The position numbers and the translations under genes were made by a program. The notes beneath the pieces are model-generated. The model was not told the DNA's origin. It did no database searches and was given only the letters and a program-made list of their open reading frames with translations. From contig NZ_JAHSTT010000005.1 of the NCBI RefSeq assembly GCF_019145205.1, positions 372,001 to 436,000 of the forward strand: a DNA stretch of 64,000 nucleotides, written 5' to 3'. Below are positions 44,633 through 53,698 of the stretch, piece after piece. The stretch's first letter is position 1. Each line of letters begins with the position of its first letter. The stretch is from Pseudomonas khavaziana (GTDB lineage: Bacteria > Pseudomonadota > Gammaproteobacteria > Pseudomonadales > Pseudomonadaceae).

Positions 44633-44640
44633 AAGAACAA
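44633..44640 (+). promoter_or_regulatory. Crc/Hfq-type motif at the zwf start
   Basis: AAGAACAA fits AANAANAA and ends 5 bases before ATG 44646, overlapping where the ribosome binds. Confidence 0.45.
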
Positions 44641-44645
44641 ACATC

Positions 44646-46112
44646 ATGCCTTCGATAACCGTAGAACCCTGCACCTTTGCCCTGTTTGGCGCCTTGGGTG
44701 ATCTGGCGCTGCGCAAGTTATTTCCTGCTCTCTATCAACTCGATGGCGCCGGGTTGCTGCACGACGACACGCGCATCCTGGCCCTGGCCCGTGAAGCCGG
44801 TAGCGAGCAGCAACACTTGGCCCATATCGAAACACAATTGCGTAAGTACGTCGGCAAGGAACTCGACGAGGCCGTGGCCACACGCTTCCTCGCACGCCTG
44901 GCCTATGTGCATGTCGACTTCATGAAGGCTGACGACTACGTCACCCTGGCCGAGAACGTCGGCAGCGAACAACGCCTGATCGCCTATTTCGCCACCCCGG
45001 CGGCGGTGTACGGCGCGATCTGCGAGAACCTGGCCAAGGTCGGCCTGGCAGACAACACCCGTGTGGTGCTGGAAAAGCCCATCGGTTCGGACCTGGAGTC
45101 CTCGCGCAAGGTCAACGACGCCGTGGCGCAGTTTTTCCCGGAAAACCGCACCTACCGCATCGACCACTACCTGGGCAAAGAGACCGTCCAGAACCTGATC
45201 GCCCTGCGTTTCGCCAACAGCCTGTTCGAAACCCAGTGGAACCAGAACTACATTTCCCATGTGGAAATTACCGTGGCCGAGCAGGTCGGCATCGAAGGCC
45301 GTTGGGGCTACTTCGACAAGGCCGGCCAGCTGCGTGACATGATCCAGAATCACTTGTTGCAACTGCTCTGTCTGATTGCCATGGACCCGCCGGCCGACCT
45401 GTCCGCTGACAGCATCCGTGACGAGAAGGTCAAGGTGCTCAAGGCCCTGGCGCCGATCAGTCCCGAGGGCCTGACCACCCAGGTAGTGCGCGGCCAATAC
45501 ATCGCCGGCTACAGTGCCGGCAAAGCCGTGCCGGGCTACCTGGAAGAAGACAATTCCAACACCCAGAGCGACACCGAGACTTTCGTCGCCCTGCGTGCCG
45601 ATATACGTAACTGGCGTTGGGCCGGGGTGCCGTTCTACCTGCGCACCGGCAAGCGCATGCCGCAAAAGCTGTCGCAGATCGTCATCCACTTCAAGGAACC
45701 GTCCCACTACATCTTCGCTCCCGAGCAGCGCCTGCAGATCAGCAACAAGCTGATCATCCGCCTGCAGCCGGACGAAGGCATTTCCTTACGGGTGATGACC
45801 AAGGAGCAGGGCCTGGACAAGGGCATGCAACTGCGCAGCGGGCCACTGCAATTGAATTTTTCCGACACCTATCGCAGCGCACGGATCCCCGATGCCTACG
45901 AGCGTTTGCTGTTGGAAGTAATGCGCGGCAATCAGAACCTGTTTGTTCGCAAAGATGAAATCGAAGCCGCGTGGAAGTGGTGCGACCAGTTGATCGCCGG
46001 CTGGAAGAAGTCCGGCGATGCGCCCAAGCCTTATGCGGCGGGGTCCTGGGGGCCGATGAGCTCGATTGCACTGATTACGCGGGATGGGAGGTCGTGGTAT
46101 GGCGATATCTGA
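44646..46112 (+). CDS. zwf: Glucose-6-phosphate 1-dehydrogenase
   Basis: A 488-residue NAD(P)-dependent dehydrogenase that oxidises glucose-6-phosphate to 6-phosphogluconolactone, the entry to the Entner-Doudoroff and pentose phosphate pathways. The coenzyme-binding motif [16 protein letters not shown] opens the protein, and the active site [14 protein letters not shown] is intact. The gene overlaps pgl by 14 bases and lies opposite hexR, its likely repressor. Confidence 0.96.
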   Translation: MPSITVEPCTFALFGALGDLALRKLFPALYQLDGAGLLHDDTRILALAREAGSEQQHLAHIETQLRKYVGKELDEAVATRFLARLAYVHVDFMKADDYVTLAENVGSEQRLIAYFATPAAVYGAICENLAKVGLADNTRVVLEKPIGSDLESSRKVNDAVAQFFPENRTYRIDHYLGKETVQNLIALRFANSLFETQWNQNYISHVEITVAEQVGIEGRWGYFDKAGQLRDMIQNHLLQLLCLIAMDPPADLSADSIRDEKVKVLKALAPISPEGLTTQVVRGQYIAGYSAGKAVPGYLEEDNSNTQSDTETFVALRADIRNWRWAGVPFYLRTGKRMPQKLSQIVIHFKEPSHYIFAPEQRLQISNKLIIRLQPDEGISLRVMTKEQGLDKGMQLRSGPLQLNFSDTYRSARIPDAYERLLLEVMRGNQNLFVRKDEIEAAWKWCDQLIAGWKKSGDAPKPYAAGSWGPMSSIALITRDGRSWYGDI

Positions 46113-46812
46113 ATTGAAACTGCCTCAGGGCGTGACTGCCCATGAGTACCGTACGCCCGCGCTGTTGGCCGATGGCCTGGCCAATGACGTGGCCGAACAA
46201 CTGCGCGCGGCCATCAGTGCCCGTGGCGAGGCGACCTTGGTGGTGTCCGGTGGCCGCAGCCCCGTGGCGTTTTTCCAGAACCTGGCCAAGCAGGGCCTGG
46301 ACTGGTCCAAGGTCACCATCAGCCTGGCTGATGAACGCTGGGTGCCGGTAGAGCACGCCGACAGCAACGCCGGCCTGTTAAAGCAGCACCTGCTGCAAGG
46401 CCCGGCGGCCAAGGCCAGGTTCCTCAGCCTGTACAGCGCTGCCGCTAATCTTGAAGATGCTGCCGAGCAGGCTGATCGCCTGCTGGCCGAACTGCCAGCC
46501 ATTGATGTGCTGGTGTTGGGCATGGGCGATGACGGCCACACCGCATCGTTGTTCCCCAACAGCCCGAACCTGGGTGAGGCGCTTAAGGTCGACGGAACCC
46601 GCCGTTGCTGGCCGATGCTGGCGCCGACCGTGCCGCACCAGCGCCTGACCATGAGTCGCGCCTTGCTGGCCACGGCCAACTACACCGTGCTGTCGATTTC
46701 CGGCAGTTCGAAATTGACCACCTTGAGCGCCGCCCTGGCCAGTGACGATGTTGCTGCCATGCCGATTCGCGCGTTTTTGCAACCTACTCTAGAGATTTAC
46801 TGGTGCCCATGA
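46099..46812 (+). CDS. pgl: 6-phosphogluconolactonase
   Basis: A 237-residue DevB/Pgl-type lactonase. [34 protein letters not shown] and [16 protein letters not shown] are family motifs. ATG 46099 ([10 protein letters not shown]) overlaps the end of zwf. It hydrolyses 6-phosphogluconolactone made by Zwf. It ends 17 bases before the eda start. Confidence 0.94.
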   Translation: MAISELKLPQGVTAHEYRTPALLADGLANDVAEQLRAAISARGEATLVVSGGRSPVAFFQNLAKQGLDWSKVTISLADERWVPVEHADSNAGLLKQHLLQGPAAKARFLSLYSAAANLEDAAEQADRLLAELPAIDVLVLGMGDDGHTASLFPNSPNLGEALKVDGTRRCWPMLAPTVPHQRLTMSRALLATANYTVLSISGSSKLTTLSAALASDDVAAMPIRAFLQPTLEIYWCP

Positions 46813-46829
46813 GCCAAGGATCAGCCGCT

Positions 46830-47495
46830 ATGAAAAGCCCTCAATCGACCGTGTCCATGGCGGATAAAGTTGCCTTGATCGACAGCCTCTGCGCCAAGGC
46901 GCGGATCCTGCCGGTGATCACCATCGCCCGCGAACAGGACATCCTGCCCCTGGCAGACGCCCTGGCAGCCGGCGGTTTGACTGCGTTGGAAGTGACCTTG
47001 CGTTCGGAGTTCGGCCTCAAGGCCATTCAGGTCTTGCGTGAGCAGCGGCCTGAGTTGTGCACCGGCGCCGGTACTGTGCTTGACCGCCATATGCTCGAAG
47101 CGGCCGAAGTGGCCGGCTCGCAATTTATCGTTACCCCCGGCATCACCCGCGACCTGCTGGAAGCCTCGGTACACAGTCCGATCCCACTGCTGCCCGGAAT
47201 CAGCAACGCCTCCGGCATCATGGAAGGCTATGGTCTGGGGTATCGGCGCTTCAAGCTGTTCCCGGCCGAAGTCAGCGGCGGTGTCGCGGCCATCAAGGCC
47301 CTCGGTGGCCCGTTTGGCGAAGTGAAGTTCTGTCCGACCGGCGGCGTCGGCCCGGCCAATATCAAGAGCTACATGGCGTTGAAAAACGTCATGTGCGTGG
47401 GCGGTAGCTGGATGCTTGACCCTGAGTGGATCAAGAACGGCGACTGGGCGCGCATCCAGGAAGTCACCGCCGAGGCCCTGGCGCTGCTGGACTGA
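46830..47495 (+). CDS. eda: KDPG aldolase
   Basis: A 221-residue 2-keto-3-deoxy-6-phosphogluconate aldolase, which yields pyruvate and glyceraldehyde-3-phosphate. The Schiff-base lysine is in YRRFKLFPAEVSGG, and the Glu in GLTALEVTLRSEFG is the general base. ATG 46830 (MKSPQSTVSMADKVAL) has AAGGA 9 bases upstream; an in-frame start at 46803 would overlap pgl. The zwf-pgl-eda order is standard in Pseudomonas; edd is not in this window. Confidence 0.95.
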   Translation: MKSPQSTVSMADKVALIDSLCAKARILPVITIAREQDILPLADALAAGGLTALEVTLRSEFGLKAIQVLREQRPELCTGAGTVLDRHMLEAAEVAGSQFIVTPGITRDLLEASVHSPIPLLPGISNASGIMEGYGLGYRRFKLFPAEVSGGVAAIKALGGPFGEVKFCPTGGVGPANIKSYMALKNVMCVGGSWMLDPEWIKNGDWARIQEVTAEALALLD

Positions 47496-47537
47496 GTTGA
47501 TTTACCGAATCGTTGTTGCTGTGCTTTAACGGCATTT

Positions 47538-47575
47538 TTGCGGTGCACTTGGTCGGTGCGCCGCTTTTTTTTTCT
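47538..47575 (+). terminator. Terminator of the zwf-pgl-eda operon
   Basis: GCGGTGCAC and GTGCGCCGC pair with one internal mismatch around a short loop and are followed by nine T residues. Confidence 0.75.
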
Positions 47576-47602
47576 AGAAAATCCCCAGGCTCACCGCAAA
47601 CC

Positions 47603-47691
47603 GTGGGAGGGGGCTTGCTCCCGATAGCGGTAGATCAGCCACTGCGTCTGGTAACTGACACACCGTAATCGGGAGCAAGCCACCTCCCACA
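47603..47691. repeat. REP doublet (GGGAGGGGGCTTGCTCCC family)
   Basis: GTGGGAGGGGGCTTGCTCCC and its inverted copy (one base different, GCCACCTCCC), between the eda terminator and the end of the convergent aminotransferase gene. Confidence 0.88.
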
Positions 47692-47693
47692 GT

Positions 47694-48869
47694 TTAATCT
47701 TTGCTTAGCTCGGTTATGGCGTTGACCAGCACGCCGATATTCACTGCCGAGGTCAGCAACCCCGGCGTCACCCGGATACAGGTGCCAAACGCAGCCCCCG
47801 TGCGCGTGGTGACAAACAGGTCGTGTTCCTTGAGCAACCTGTCCACCATCACCTGCTGATCCCGCCCGATGAACTTGAACGCTGTGATCCCGCAATACAG
47901 TCGCGGATCATCCGACGTCAGCACTTCAATCCCCGGTAATGGCCTTACCTGGCTTACCCACAGATCGCGCAGGTAATTTACCCGTGCGCCCTTGGCTGCA
48001 GCGCCGCCCAATTGTCGATGTTCTTCAAACACCAAGGGCAAGGTCATCAGCGCGGGAAAATTCGGCGTGCTGTAGGACGTACGCGCGCGCACATCAGTGG
48101 CGGGATAGTGAAACTCGCCCATGTCCGGATCGATATCGGCCAGGCGCTCCGGGGCGATATACATAAAGCCCAGGGTCAGCGGTGCGCCGATCCATTTATG
48201 CAGATTGAAACCGGCAAATTGAATGCCCAGTTCGGCCAGGTTGAACTCGATCTGGCCAAGCGCGTGCGCGCCGTCGAGGATCACATCGATAGCCTGTTCA
48301 CGTGCAGCCTTGGCAATGGCTGCAACAGGCATTACCAGGCCGGTGCGATGGGTGACATGGGTCAGGGCCATCAGCTTGATGCGCGGGTACTGCACGAACG
48401 CGTCGCGATAAGTCTGTACCAGGCTGTTGAAGCTGGCCGGGTGTGTGTGTGATACCTCGATCACCTCCACGCCACGAACGCTTGCAAGCCAGCGCATGGC
48501 ACCCTTGACCGTGTCGTACTCCAAATCACTGATCAACACCTGATCGCCCGGCTGCAGGCGGTTGTAGTTGCGAATCAGCGACTGCAAGGCTTCGGTGGCG
48601 TTGCGGGTGAAGGCGAGCGCCTGTGGATCGACATCGATCAGTGCGGCCAACTGACGGCGGATCTGAACGTTTTCACCTTGCTCAAAGCGCTGGCGCACAT
48701 ACACCGAGTTGCTGCGGTTGATATAGCTGATGTGTTCAAGGTACTGCGCCTGTACTGCACGGCTCATGCGCCCGAAATAACCATTTTCCAGGTTGATCGG
48801 CCCAGGCTCCAAGTCAAAACGTTCGGCAATGGCGCGCCAGTGGGATTCGTTATCAGCATTCCTTGGCAT
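47694..48869 (-). CDS. Class V aminotransferase-fold PLP enzyme (isopenicillin-N-epimerase-like)
   Basis: A 391-residue PLP-dependent enzyme of the aminotransferase class V/isopenicillin N epimerase group. The PLP lysine is in GFNLHKWIGAPL, preceded by the PLP-contacting Asp in VILDGAHALGQIEF; FTRNATEALQSLI binds the phosphate. The substrate cannot be read: relatives are epimerases, cysteine desulfurases or C-S lyases. It is followed by the DUF3820 gene upstream on the same strand, an 10-bp gap, so the two may be co-transcribed. Confidence 0.8.
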   Translation of the reverse strand: MPRNADNESHWRAIAERFDLEPGPINLENGYFGRMSRAVQAQYLEHISYINRSNSVYVRQRFEQGENVQIRRQLAALIDVDPQALAFTRNATEALQSLIRNYNRLQPGDQVLISDLEYDTVKGAMRWLASVRGVEVIEVSHTHPASFNSLVQTYRDAFVQYPRIKLMALTHVTHRTGLVMPVAAIAKAAREQAIDVILDGAHALGQIEFNLAELGIQFAGFNLHKWIGAPLTLGFMYIAPERLADIDPDMGEFHYPATDVRARTSYSTPNFPALMTLPLVFEEHRQLGGAAAKGARVNYLRDLWVSQVRPLPGIEVLTSDDPRLYCGITAFKFIGRDQQVMVDRLLKEHDLFVTTRTGAAFGTCIRVTPGLLTSAVNIGVLVNAITELSKD

Positions 48870-48879
48870 GGCGAGTCTC

Positions 48880-49116
48880 TTAATGACGAGGGGCGGGTTT
48901 ACCGTGTTTAACGCGCAACGGTTCGAGCAGTTCAGACAAGCCGTTGTGGTCGATTTCCTGCATCAGGGCCAGCAAACCACCTAATTCGCCGTGGGGAAAA
49001 CCTTCCCGGGCGAACCAGTTCAGGTAGGGCCCAGGCAAGTCGGCGATGATCCGGCCCTTGTATTTGCCGAAGGGCATTTCGCGGGTGATCAGCAATTCGA
49101 GTTTTTCGGGGTTCAT
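48880..49116 (-). CDS. DUF3820 family protein
   Basis: A 78-residue protein starting MNPEKLELLITREMPFGKYKG; the M-P-F-G-K-Y-K-G motif and the LPGPYLNWFAREGFP segment define DUF3820, described as a putative quorum-sensing-regulated virulence factor family. The function is unproven. It is just upstream of, and on the same strand as, the class V aminotransferase gene. Confidence 0.8.
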   Translation of the reverse strand: MNPEKLELLITREMPFGKYKGRIIADLPGPYLNWFAREGFPHGELGGLLALMQEIDHNGLSELLEPLRVKHGKPAPRH

Positions 49117-49263
49117 GGGCTTCGTGCGATTGGGGCGATATCTTCGAAAATACAGGCATTCTGCATGAAGGCCAAATGACAGATCATGCAAATAACGTCA
49201 ATACAGATGGTTCAATAAATCTTAACCTATTGAAATTTAAAACTATTTTTGTTTTTTAGAACC

Positions 49264-49279
49264 TGGCACGGGGGCTGCA
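49264..49279 (+). promoter_or_regulatory. Sigma-54 (-24/-12) promoter
   Basis: TGGCACGGGGGCTGCA matches TGGCACG-N4-TTGCW with one mismatch, and the GG and GC dinucleotides are correctly 12 bases apart. Transcription would start near 49290, 31 bp before the DUF2383 gene. The region upstream is AT-rich (49190-49260) and could bind an enhancer protein; no specific site was identified. Confidence 0.6.
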
Positions 49280-49320
49280 ATAACTAAGGCAACCTTCTAA
49301 CCCGTATAAGGAATTGAAAA

Positions 49321-49788
49321 ATGACTGACATCAATAAAGAATCGATCTCCGTACTGAACGACCTGATCGAGACCAGCATCGACGGCCAAAAGGGTTTCAA
49401 GGAATGCGCTGAAGATATCAAGCATCCAGAACTCAAGGCCCTGTTCGCCAAGCGCTCTGCTGATTGCGCCACTGCCGCCGCCGAACTGAAAACAGCCGTG
49501 CGCGCCCTGGGCGGCGATCCGGAAGATTCCGGCAGCATGGCCGGCGCCCTGCACCGTGGCTGGGTCGACGTGAAGTCGATGGTCACCGGCAAGGACGAAG
49601 AAGCTGTGCTGAACGAAGCTGAGCGCGGTGAAGACCACGCACTCAAGGCTTATCGTGAAGCGATCGAGAAGATCAACAAGCACAACCTGCTGGGCATTCG
49701 TGATCTGGTTGAGCGCCAGTACCACGGCGTACAGCGTAACCATGACCAGGTAAAAGCCCTGCGTAACCAGGCTCGCGCTCAGTCGTAA
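49321..49788 (+). CDS. PA2169-like four-helix-bundle protein (DUF2383)
   Basis: A 155-residue, all-helical, ferritin-like protein of the DUF2383/PA2169 family. MTDINKESISVLNDLIETS and the HHEPELKALF-like region (KHPELKALFAKRSADC) with conserved Glu, His and Cys could bind metal or protect against stress; the function is not established. A canonical -24/-12 sequence lies directly upstream, so its expression probably depends on RpoN. Confidence 0.8.
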   Translation: MTDINKESISVLNDLIETSIDGQKGFKECAEDIKHPELKALFAKRSADCATAAAELKTAVRALGGDPEDSGSMAGALHRGWVDVKSMVTGKDEEAVLNEAERGEDHALKAYREAIEKINKHNLLGIRDLVERQYHGVQRNHDQVKALRNQARAQS

Positions 49789-49806
49789 GACCTGCACTGT
49801 AACAAC

Positions 49807-49895
49807 TGTGGGAGGGGGCTTGCTCCCGATTGCGGTGAGTCATTCACTCAATAGGTGATTGATTTACCGCCATCGGGAGCAAGCCCCCTCCCACA
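49807..49895. repeat. REP doublet (GGGAGGGGGCTTGCTCCC family)
   Basis: TGTGGGAGGGGGCTTGCTCC and its inverted copy, between the DUF2383 gene and the convergent hydratase gene. Confidence 0.92.
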
Positions 49896-49932
49896 TTTTT
49901 GCATTGTGCAGATTCTAAAATTGCAGTCAGCC

Positions 49933-50403
49933 TCAGCCGATGCTGATCGGCGGCAACTCGGTCAAGGTCACCACCTGCTGCTTGCGTGGCGCCAGGATTT
50001 CCGCTTCGCCATCCACGACCAACTCATCGCGCTGGTTGAACACCCGTGTAGCAATGCGCACACGGAATTTCGGCATTTTTTCGAGGATTTCCAGGCGCAC
50101 TGTCAGGGTGTCGCCGATCTTGACCGGCTTCTGGAAGGTCATCTGCTGGCCGATGTAGATAGTGCCCGGCCCAGGCAGCTCGCAGGCTACGGCTGCACTG
50201 ATCAGCGCGCCGCTGAACATGCCGTGGGCAATACGCTCCTTGAACATGGTCGCCTTGGCGTATTCGGCATCCAGGTGTACGGGGTTGTGGTCGCCGGACA
50301 TGGCGGCGAACAGCTGGATATCGCGCTCTTCTACCAACTTGCTGTAGCTGGCCGTCTGGCCGACTTCGAGGGCTTCATACGGGGTGTTGGTTACCTGGGT
50401 CAT
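49933..50403 (-). CDS. phaJ: (R)-specific enoyl-CoA hydratase (MaoC/PhaJ-like)
   Basis: A 156-residue hot-dog-fold hydratase. The catalytic Asp and His are in MSGDHNPVHLD. It converts trans-2-enoyl-CoA to (R)-3-hydroxyacyl-CoA, linking beta-oxidation to polyhydroxyalkanoate synthesis. The neighbouring lipase-like and fadD genes match the P. aeruginosa order in which the PhaJ1 gene precedes a hydrolase, fadD2 and fadD1, as I recall it. The exact PhaJ subtype is not certain. Confidence 0.82.
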   Translation of the reverse strand: MTQVTNTPYEALEVGQTASYSKLVEERDIQLFAAMSGDHNPVHLDAEYAKATMFKERIAHGMFSGALISAAVACELPGPGTIYIGQQMTFQKPVKIGDTLTVRLEILEKMPKFRVRIATRVFNQRDELVVDGEAEILAPRKQQVVTLTELPPISIG

Positions 50404-50459
50404 CTAAAGCTGCATCCTGTGGCTAAGCGGTAATTAATTAACTGATTTTAAACGAAAAA

Positions 50460-51404
50460 TTATTCACAACGGGCTGGCCTGCGCAGCGCCAGGGCCAGGT
50501 CGAGCCAGGTCAATACATCCGCTGTGACTTCAGCGCGGTTGGTTTCGTTGAACACTTCGTGCCGCGCCTGCGGGTAGAGATTCAATTGCACGTTCTGGCA
50601 GCCGGCTTCACGCAGGGCATGGGACAGATCCTTGAGACGCTTGCCTTCGCTCACCGGATCACATTCGCCGCCTATCACCAGGATCGGCAGGCCCGGGTCG
50701 ATCTGGGCGAGATTGGACGCTTTGCTGATCTGCTGCAAGCCGCCGAGCAGGTCGATCCACAGCTGGTTGGTGCAACGGAAACCGCACAGTGGGTCGTTGA
50801 TGTACTTGTCGACTGCGTCCGGATCGCGGCTGAGCCAGTCGAATGCCGTGCGGGTGGGCTTGAACGCTTTGTTGAACGAGCCGAACGACAGGAACTCGAT
50901 CAGCGCACTGCGGCCGCGCGCACCCTGGCGCAGGCGTTCGATACGCGCGATCAACCGCGCTGCGGTGTACAACGCCACCGGCTGGAAATTCGAACCGCTG
51001 AGAATCGCTCCATGCAAGCTGGCACTGTGGTGCAGCAGATAGCCCTGGGCGATGTAGCTGCCCATGCTGTGGCCAAGCAAAATAATCGGCAGGCCCGGTT
51101 GCTGCTGTCCAATATGCTGGTTGAGGCTGGCCAGGTCGCCCACCACCTTGTTCCAGCCATCCTTTTCGGCGTAGAGCCCCAAGATACCCTCGTCAGCAGT
51201 ACGGCCATGGCCGCGCTGGTCCAGCGCATACACGCCATAGCCTGCGCCGCACAGGGCTTCGGCCAGGCGAGCATAACGGCCACTGTGCTCGGCCATGCCA
51301 TGGGCGAGCATCACCACGGCCTTGGGCCGCCCGTCGGGCATCCATTGATTGACGTACAGGCGGCTGCGGTCGTTCGCGGTCAGCCAGAAGGTGCTGTGGT
51401 TCAT
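50460..51404 (-). CDS. Alpha/beta hydrolase (monoacylglycerol lipase-like)
   Basis: A 314-residue serine hydrolase of the S33/monoglyceride lipase group. The nucleophile elbow GHSMGSYIAQGYL holds the catalytic Ser, with the oxyanion region LAHGMAEHSGRY and the acid Asp in VIGGECDPVSEG plus a late His in RHEVFNE. It likely releases fatty acids that the divergent FadD2 activates. TGGAG lies before ATG 51404. Confidence 0.85.
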   Translation of the reverse strand: MNHSTFWLTANDRSRLYVNQWMPDGRPKAVVMLAHGMAEHSGRYARLAEALCGAGYGVYALDQRGHGRTADEGILGLYAEKDGWNKVVGDLASLNQHIGQQQPGLPIILLGHSMGSYIAQGYLLHHSASLHGAILSGSNFQPVALYTAARLIARIERLRQGARGRSALIEFLSFGSFNKAFKPTRTAFDWLSRDPDAVDKYINDPLCGFRCTNQLWIDLLGGLQQISKASNLAQIDPGLPILVIGGECDPVSEGKRLKDLSHALREAGCQNVQLNLYPQARHEVFNETNRAEVTADVLTWLDLALALRRPARCE

Positions 51405-51614
51405 GGCGACTCCATTTGCTCAGAATCATTGCAGTGTATCGCTCATTGGCAGAGGGACGCAGTATCTGCCTACACGTTAGCCGCAAGATTCATACAATCA
51501 ATGACACAATCAAGCATATTTGCCTGTTTGGCCATAGCTGCTAACGTCCCCAAGGCTCCGCTTCTTATAAATGGATAGAGCGGCCGGACACATTCAGGTA
51601 AGAGGACAAGAATA

Positions 51615-53303
51615 ATGCAACCTGATTTCTGGAATGACAAACGCGCGGCGGGCGTCCCCAATGCCATCGACCTCAGTACCTACAAGTCGGTAATTGAGGT
51701 CTTCGAGCGTTCCTGCAAGACTTTTGCCGACCGTCCGGCATTCAGCAACATGGGCATCACCCTGACCTACGCCGAGCTCGAGCGCCAGAGTGCGGCGTTC
51801 GCCGGTTACCTGCAGCAGCACACCGACCTCAAGCCTGGCGAGCGTATCGCGGTGCAGATGCCCAACGTGCTGCATTACCCGGTGGCGGTATTCGGCGCTC
51901 TGCGCGCCGGGCTGATCGTGGTCAATACCAACCCGCTGTACACTCCGCGCGAAATGCGCCACCAGTTCAAGGACGCGGGCGTGCGGGCGCTGGTTTACCT
52001 CAACCTGTTCGGCTCGCGGGTACAGGAGGTTTGCACCGATACCGAGATCGACTACCTGATCGAAGCCAGGATGGGTGACTTCATGCCCGCCGCCAAGGGC
52101 TGGCTGGTCAATACCGTGGTCGACAAGGTAAAGAAGATGGTCCCGGCCTACCACCTGCCACGGGCGGTGTCGTTCAAGCGTGCCTTGCGCATGGGCGCCG
52201 GCCTTGGCGTGACGCGGCATCCGGTGAGCCTGGACGATATCGCCGTGCTGCAATACACCGGTGGCACCACTGGCCTGGCCAAGGGCGCGATGCTCACCCA
52301 TGGCAACCTGGTGGCGAACATGCAGCAAGTGCGCGCGTGCATGTCGCAATTGGGCGAGGACGGCCAGCCATTGGTCAAGGAAGGGCAGGAGGTGATGATC
52401 GCGCCGCTGCCGCTGTATCACATCTACGCATTCACGGCGAACTGCATGTGCATGATGGTCTCCGGTAACCACAATGTGCTGATTACCAACCCGCGGGACA
52501 TTGGCGGCTTTATCAAGGAACTCAAGCAGTGGCGGTTCTCCTGCCTGCTGGGGCTCAACACCCTGTTTGTGGCGCTGATGGATCACCCGGAATTCAAGAA
52601 CCTGGATTTCTCCCACCTCAAGATCACCAACTCCGGCGGCACCGCCCTGGTCAAGGCCACGGCGGAACGCTGGAAGGCGCTGACCGGCTGCTCCATCGGT
52701 GAAGGCTACGGCCTCACTGAAACCTCACCAGTGGCCAGCACCAACCCTTACGGCGGCCTGTCGCGCCTGGGTACCGTAGGCATTCCGGTGCCGGGTACGG
52801 CGATGAAAGTCATTGATGATGAGGGGCACGAACTGCCACTGGGCGAGCGTGGCGAGCTGTGCATCCAGGGTCCGCAAGTGATGAAGGGTTATTGGGAGCA
52901 ACCGGTCGCCACCGCCGAGACCCTGGACGCTGAAGGCTGGCTCAAGACCGGCGACATTGCGGTGATCGATACCGATGGCTACGTCAGTATTGTGGATCGC
53001 AAGAAGGATTTGATCATTGTCTCGGGGTTCAATGTGTACCCCAACGAAATCGAAGATGTAGTGATGGCCCACCCGGCCGTAGCCAACTGCGCGGTGATCG
53101 GCGTGCCGGATGAGCGCACGGGGGAGGCGGTGAAGCTGTTTGTGGTGGCACGGGCCCAGGGGGTGAGCCTTGAGGAATTGAAGGCGTACTGCAAGGCCAA
53201 CTTCACCGGCTACAAGGTGCCCAAGCATATTGTGCTGAGGGAATCGTTGCCGATGACACCAGTGGGCAAGATTCTGCGGCGGGAGCTGCGCGACATAGCC
53301 TGA
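51615..53303 (+). CDS. fadD2: Long-chain fatty acid CoA ligase FadD2
   Basis: A 562-residue acyl-CoA synthetase. The AMP-binding signature is YTGGTTGLAKGAMLTHGNLV, followed by GYGLTETSPVAS and the FACS region GWLKTGDIAVIDTDGYVSI-DRKKDLI with the catalytic Lys near VGKILRR. It activates fatty acids for beta-oxidation. A second copy, fadD1, lies 395 bp downstream on the same strand, and the proteins are clearly paralogous. It is divergent from the lipase-like gene. Confidence 0.93.
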   Translation: MQPDFWNDKRAAGVPNAIDLSTYKSVIEVFERSCKTFADRPAFSNMGITLTYAELERQSAAFAGYLQQHTDLKPGERIAVQMPNVLHYPVAVFGALRAGLIVVNTNPLYTPREMRHQFKDAGVRALVYLNLFGSRVQEVCTDTEIDYLIEARMGDFMPAAKGWLVNTVVDKVKKMVPAYHLPRAVSFKRALRMGAGLGVTRHPVSLDDIAVLQYTGGTTGLAKGAMLTHGNLVANMQQVRACMSQLGEDGQPLVKEGQEVMIAPLPLYHIYAFTANCMCMMVSGNHNVLITNPRDIGGFIKELKQWRFSCLLGLNTLFVALMDHPEFKNLDFSHLKITNSGGTALVKATAERWKALTGCSIGEGYGLTETSPVASTNPYGGLSRLGTVGIPVPGTAMKVIDDEGHELPLGERGELCIQGPQVMKGYWEQPVATAETLDAEGWLKTGDIAVIDTDGYVSIVDRKKDLIIVSGFNVYPNEIEDVVMAHPAVANCAVIGVPDERTGEAVKLFVVARAQGVSLEELKAYCKANFTGYKVPKHIVLRESLPMTPVGKILRRELRDIA

Positions 53304-53321
53304 ATTGAAATAGGCTCAAAA

Positions 53322-53426
53322 TGTGGGAGGGCGCTTGCCCCCGATTGCGGAGTGTCAGTCACCTGGTTGATTGACTTGCCCACCGCTATCGGGGGCAAGT
53401 CGAATCGTCGCACCGCCCCTCCCACA
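53322..53426. repeat. REP doublet (variant) between fadD2 and fadD1
   Basis: TGTGGGAGGGCGCTTGCCCCCG and an inverted copy broken by an extra 14-base stretch (CGAATCGTCGCACC). The 395-bp gap 53304-53698 holds this repeat and the fadD1 leader, and no gene. Confidence 0.75.
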
Positions 53427-53650
53427 GTTGTTATTTGTCGCCCGAGAGGCCCAATCCAGAGCGGATTTCAGTGATATAGAATTTTTGCTCTAAAAATGAC
53501 CATTAGATATTCTTGAGTCATGTTTATGACTGTAGGGCCCTCTTTTGGCTCTAGGCGGCCCTTGGCAAAGCTGCTACTCTCGGCGCGCTTTGTGACGTCT
53601 CGGCCTGCTGGAAAGCGCCAGATTCACCTAAAAACATACACCAATAATAA

Positions 53651-53665
53651 TCGCATCAAATGCGA
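53651..53665 (+). promoter_or_regulatory. Inverted repeat in the fadD1 leader
   Basis: TCGCATCAAATGCGA is a perfect 6-bp inverted repeat with a three-base centre, 33 bp before the fadD1 start. An AATAATAA motif (AANAANAA pattern) precedes it. It may be an operator or an mRNA hairpin; it does not match the PsrA consensus. Confidence 0.3.
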
Positions 53666-53698
53666 TGATGAATTCGCGTCGCTGAGGAGTGGGCTTCC

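Noticed and set aside
3374..53426. CRISPR array
   Set aside because: The recurring 20-25 bp elements are palindromic, paired in inverted orientation and dispersed between genes, as REP doublets are. There is no regular spacer series and no cas gene.
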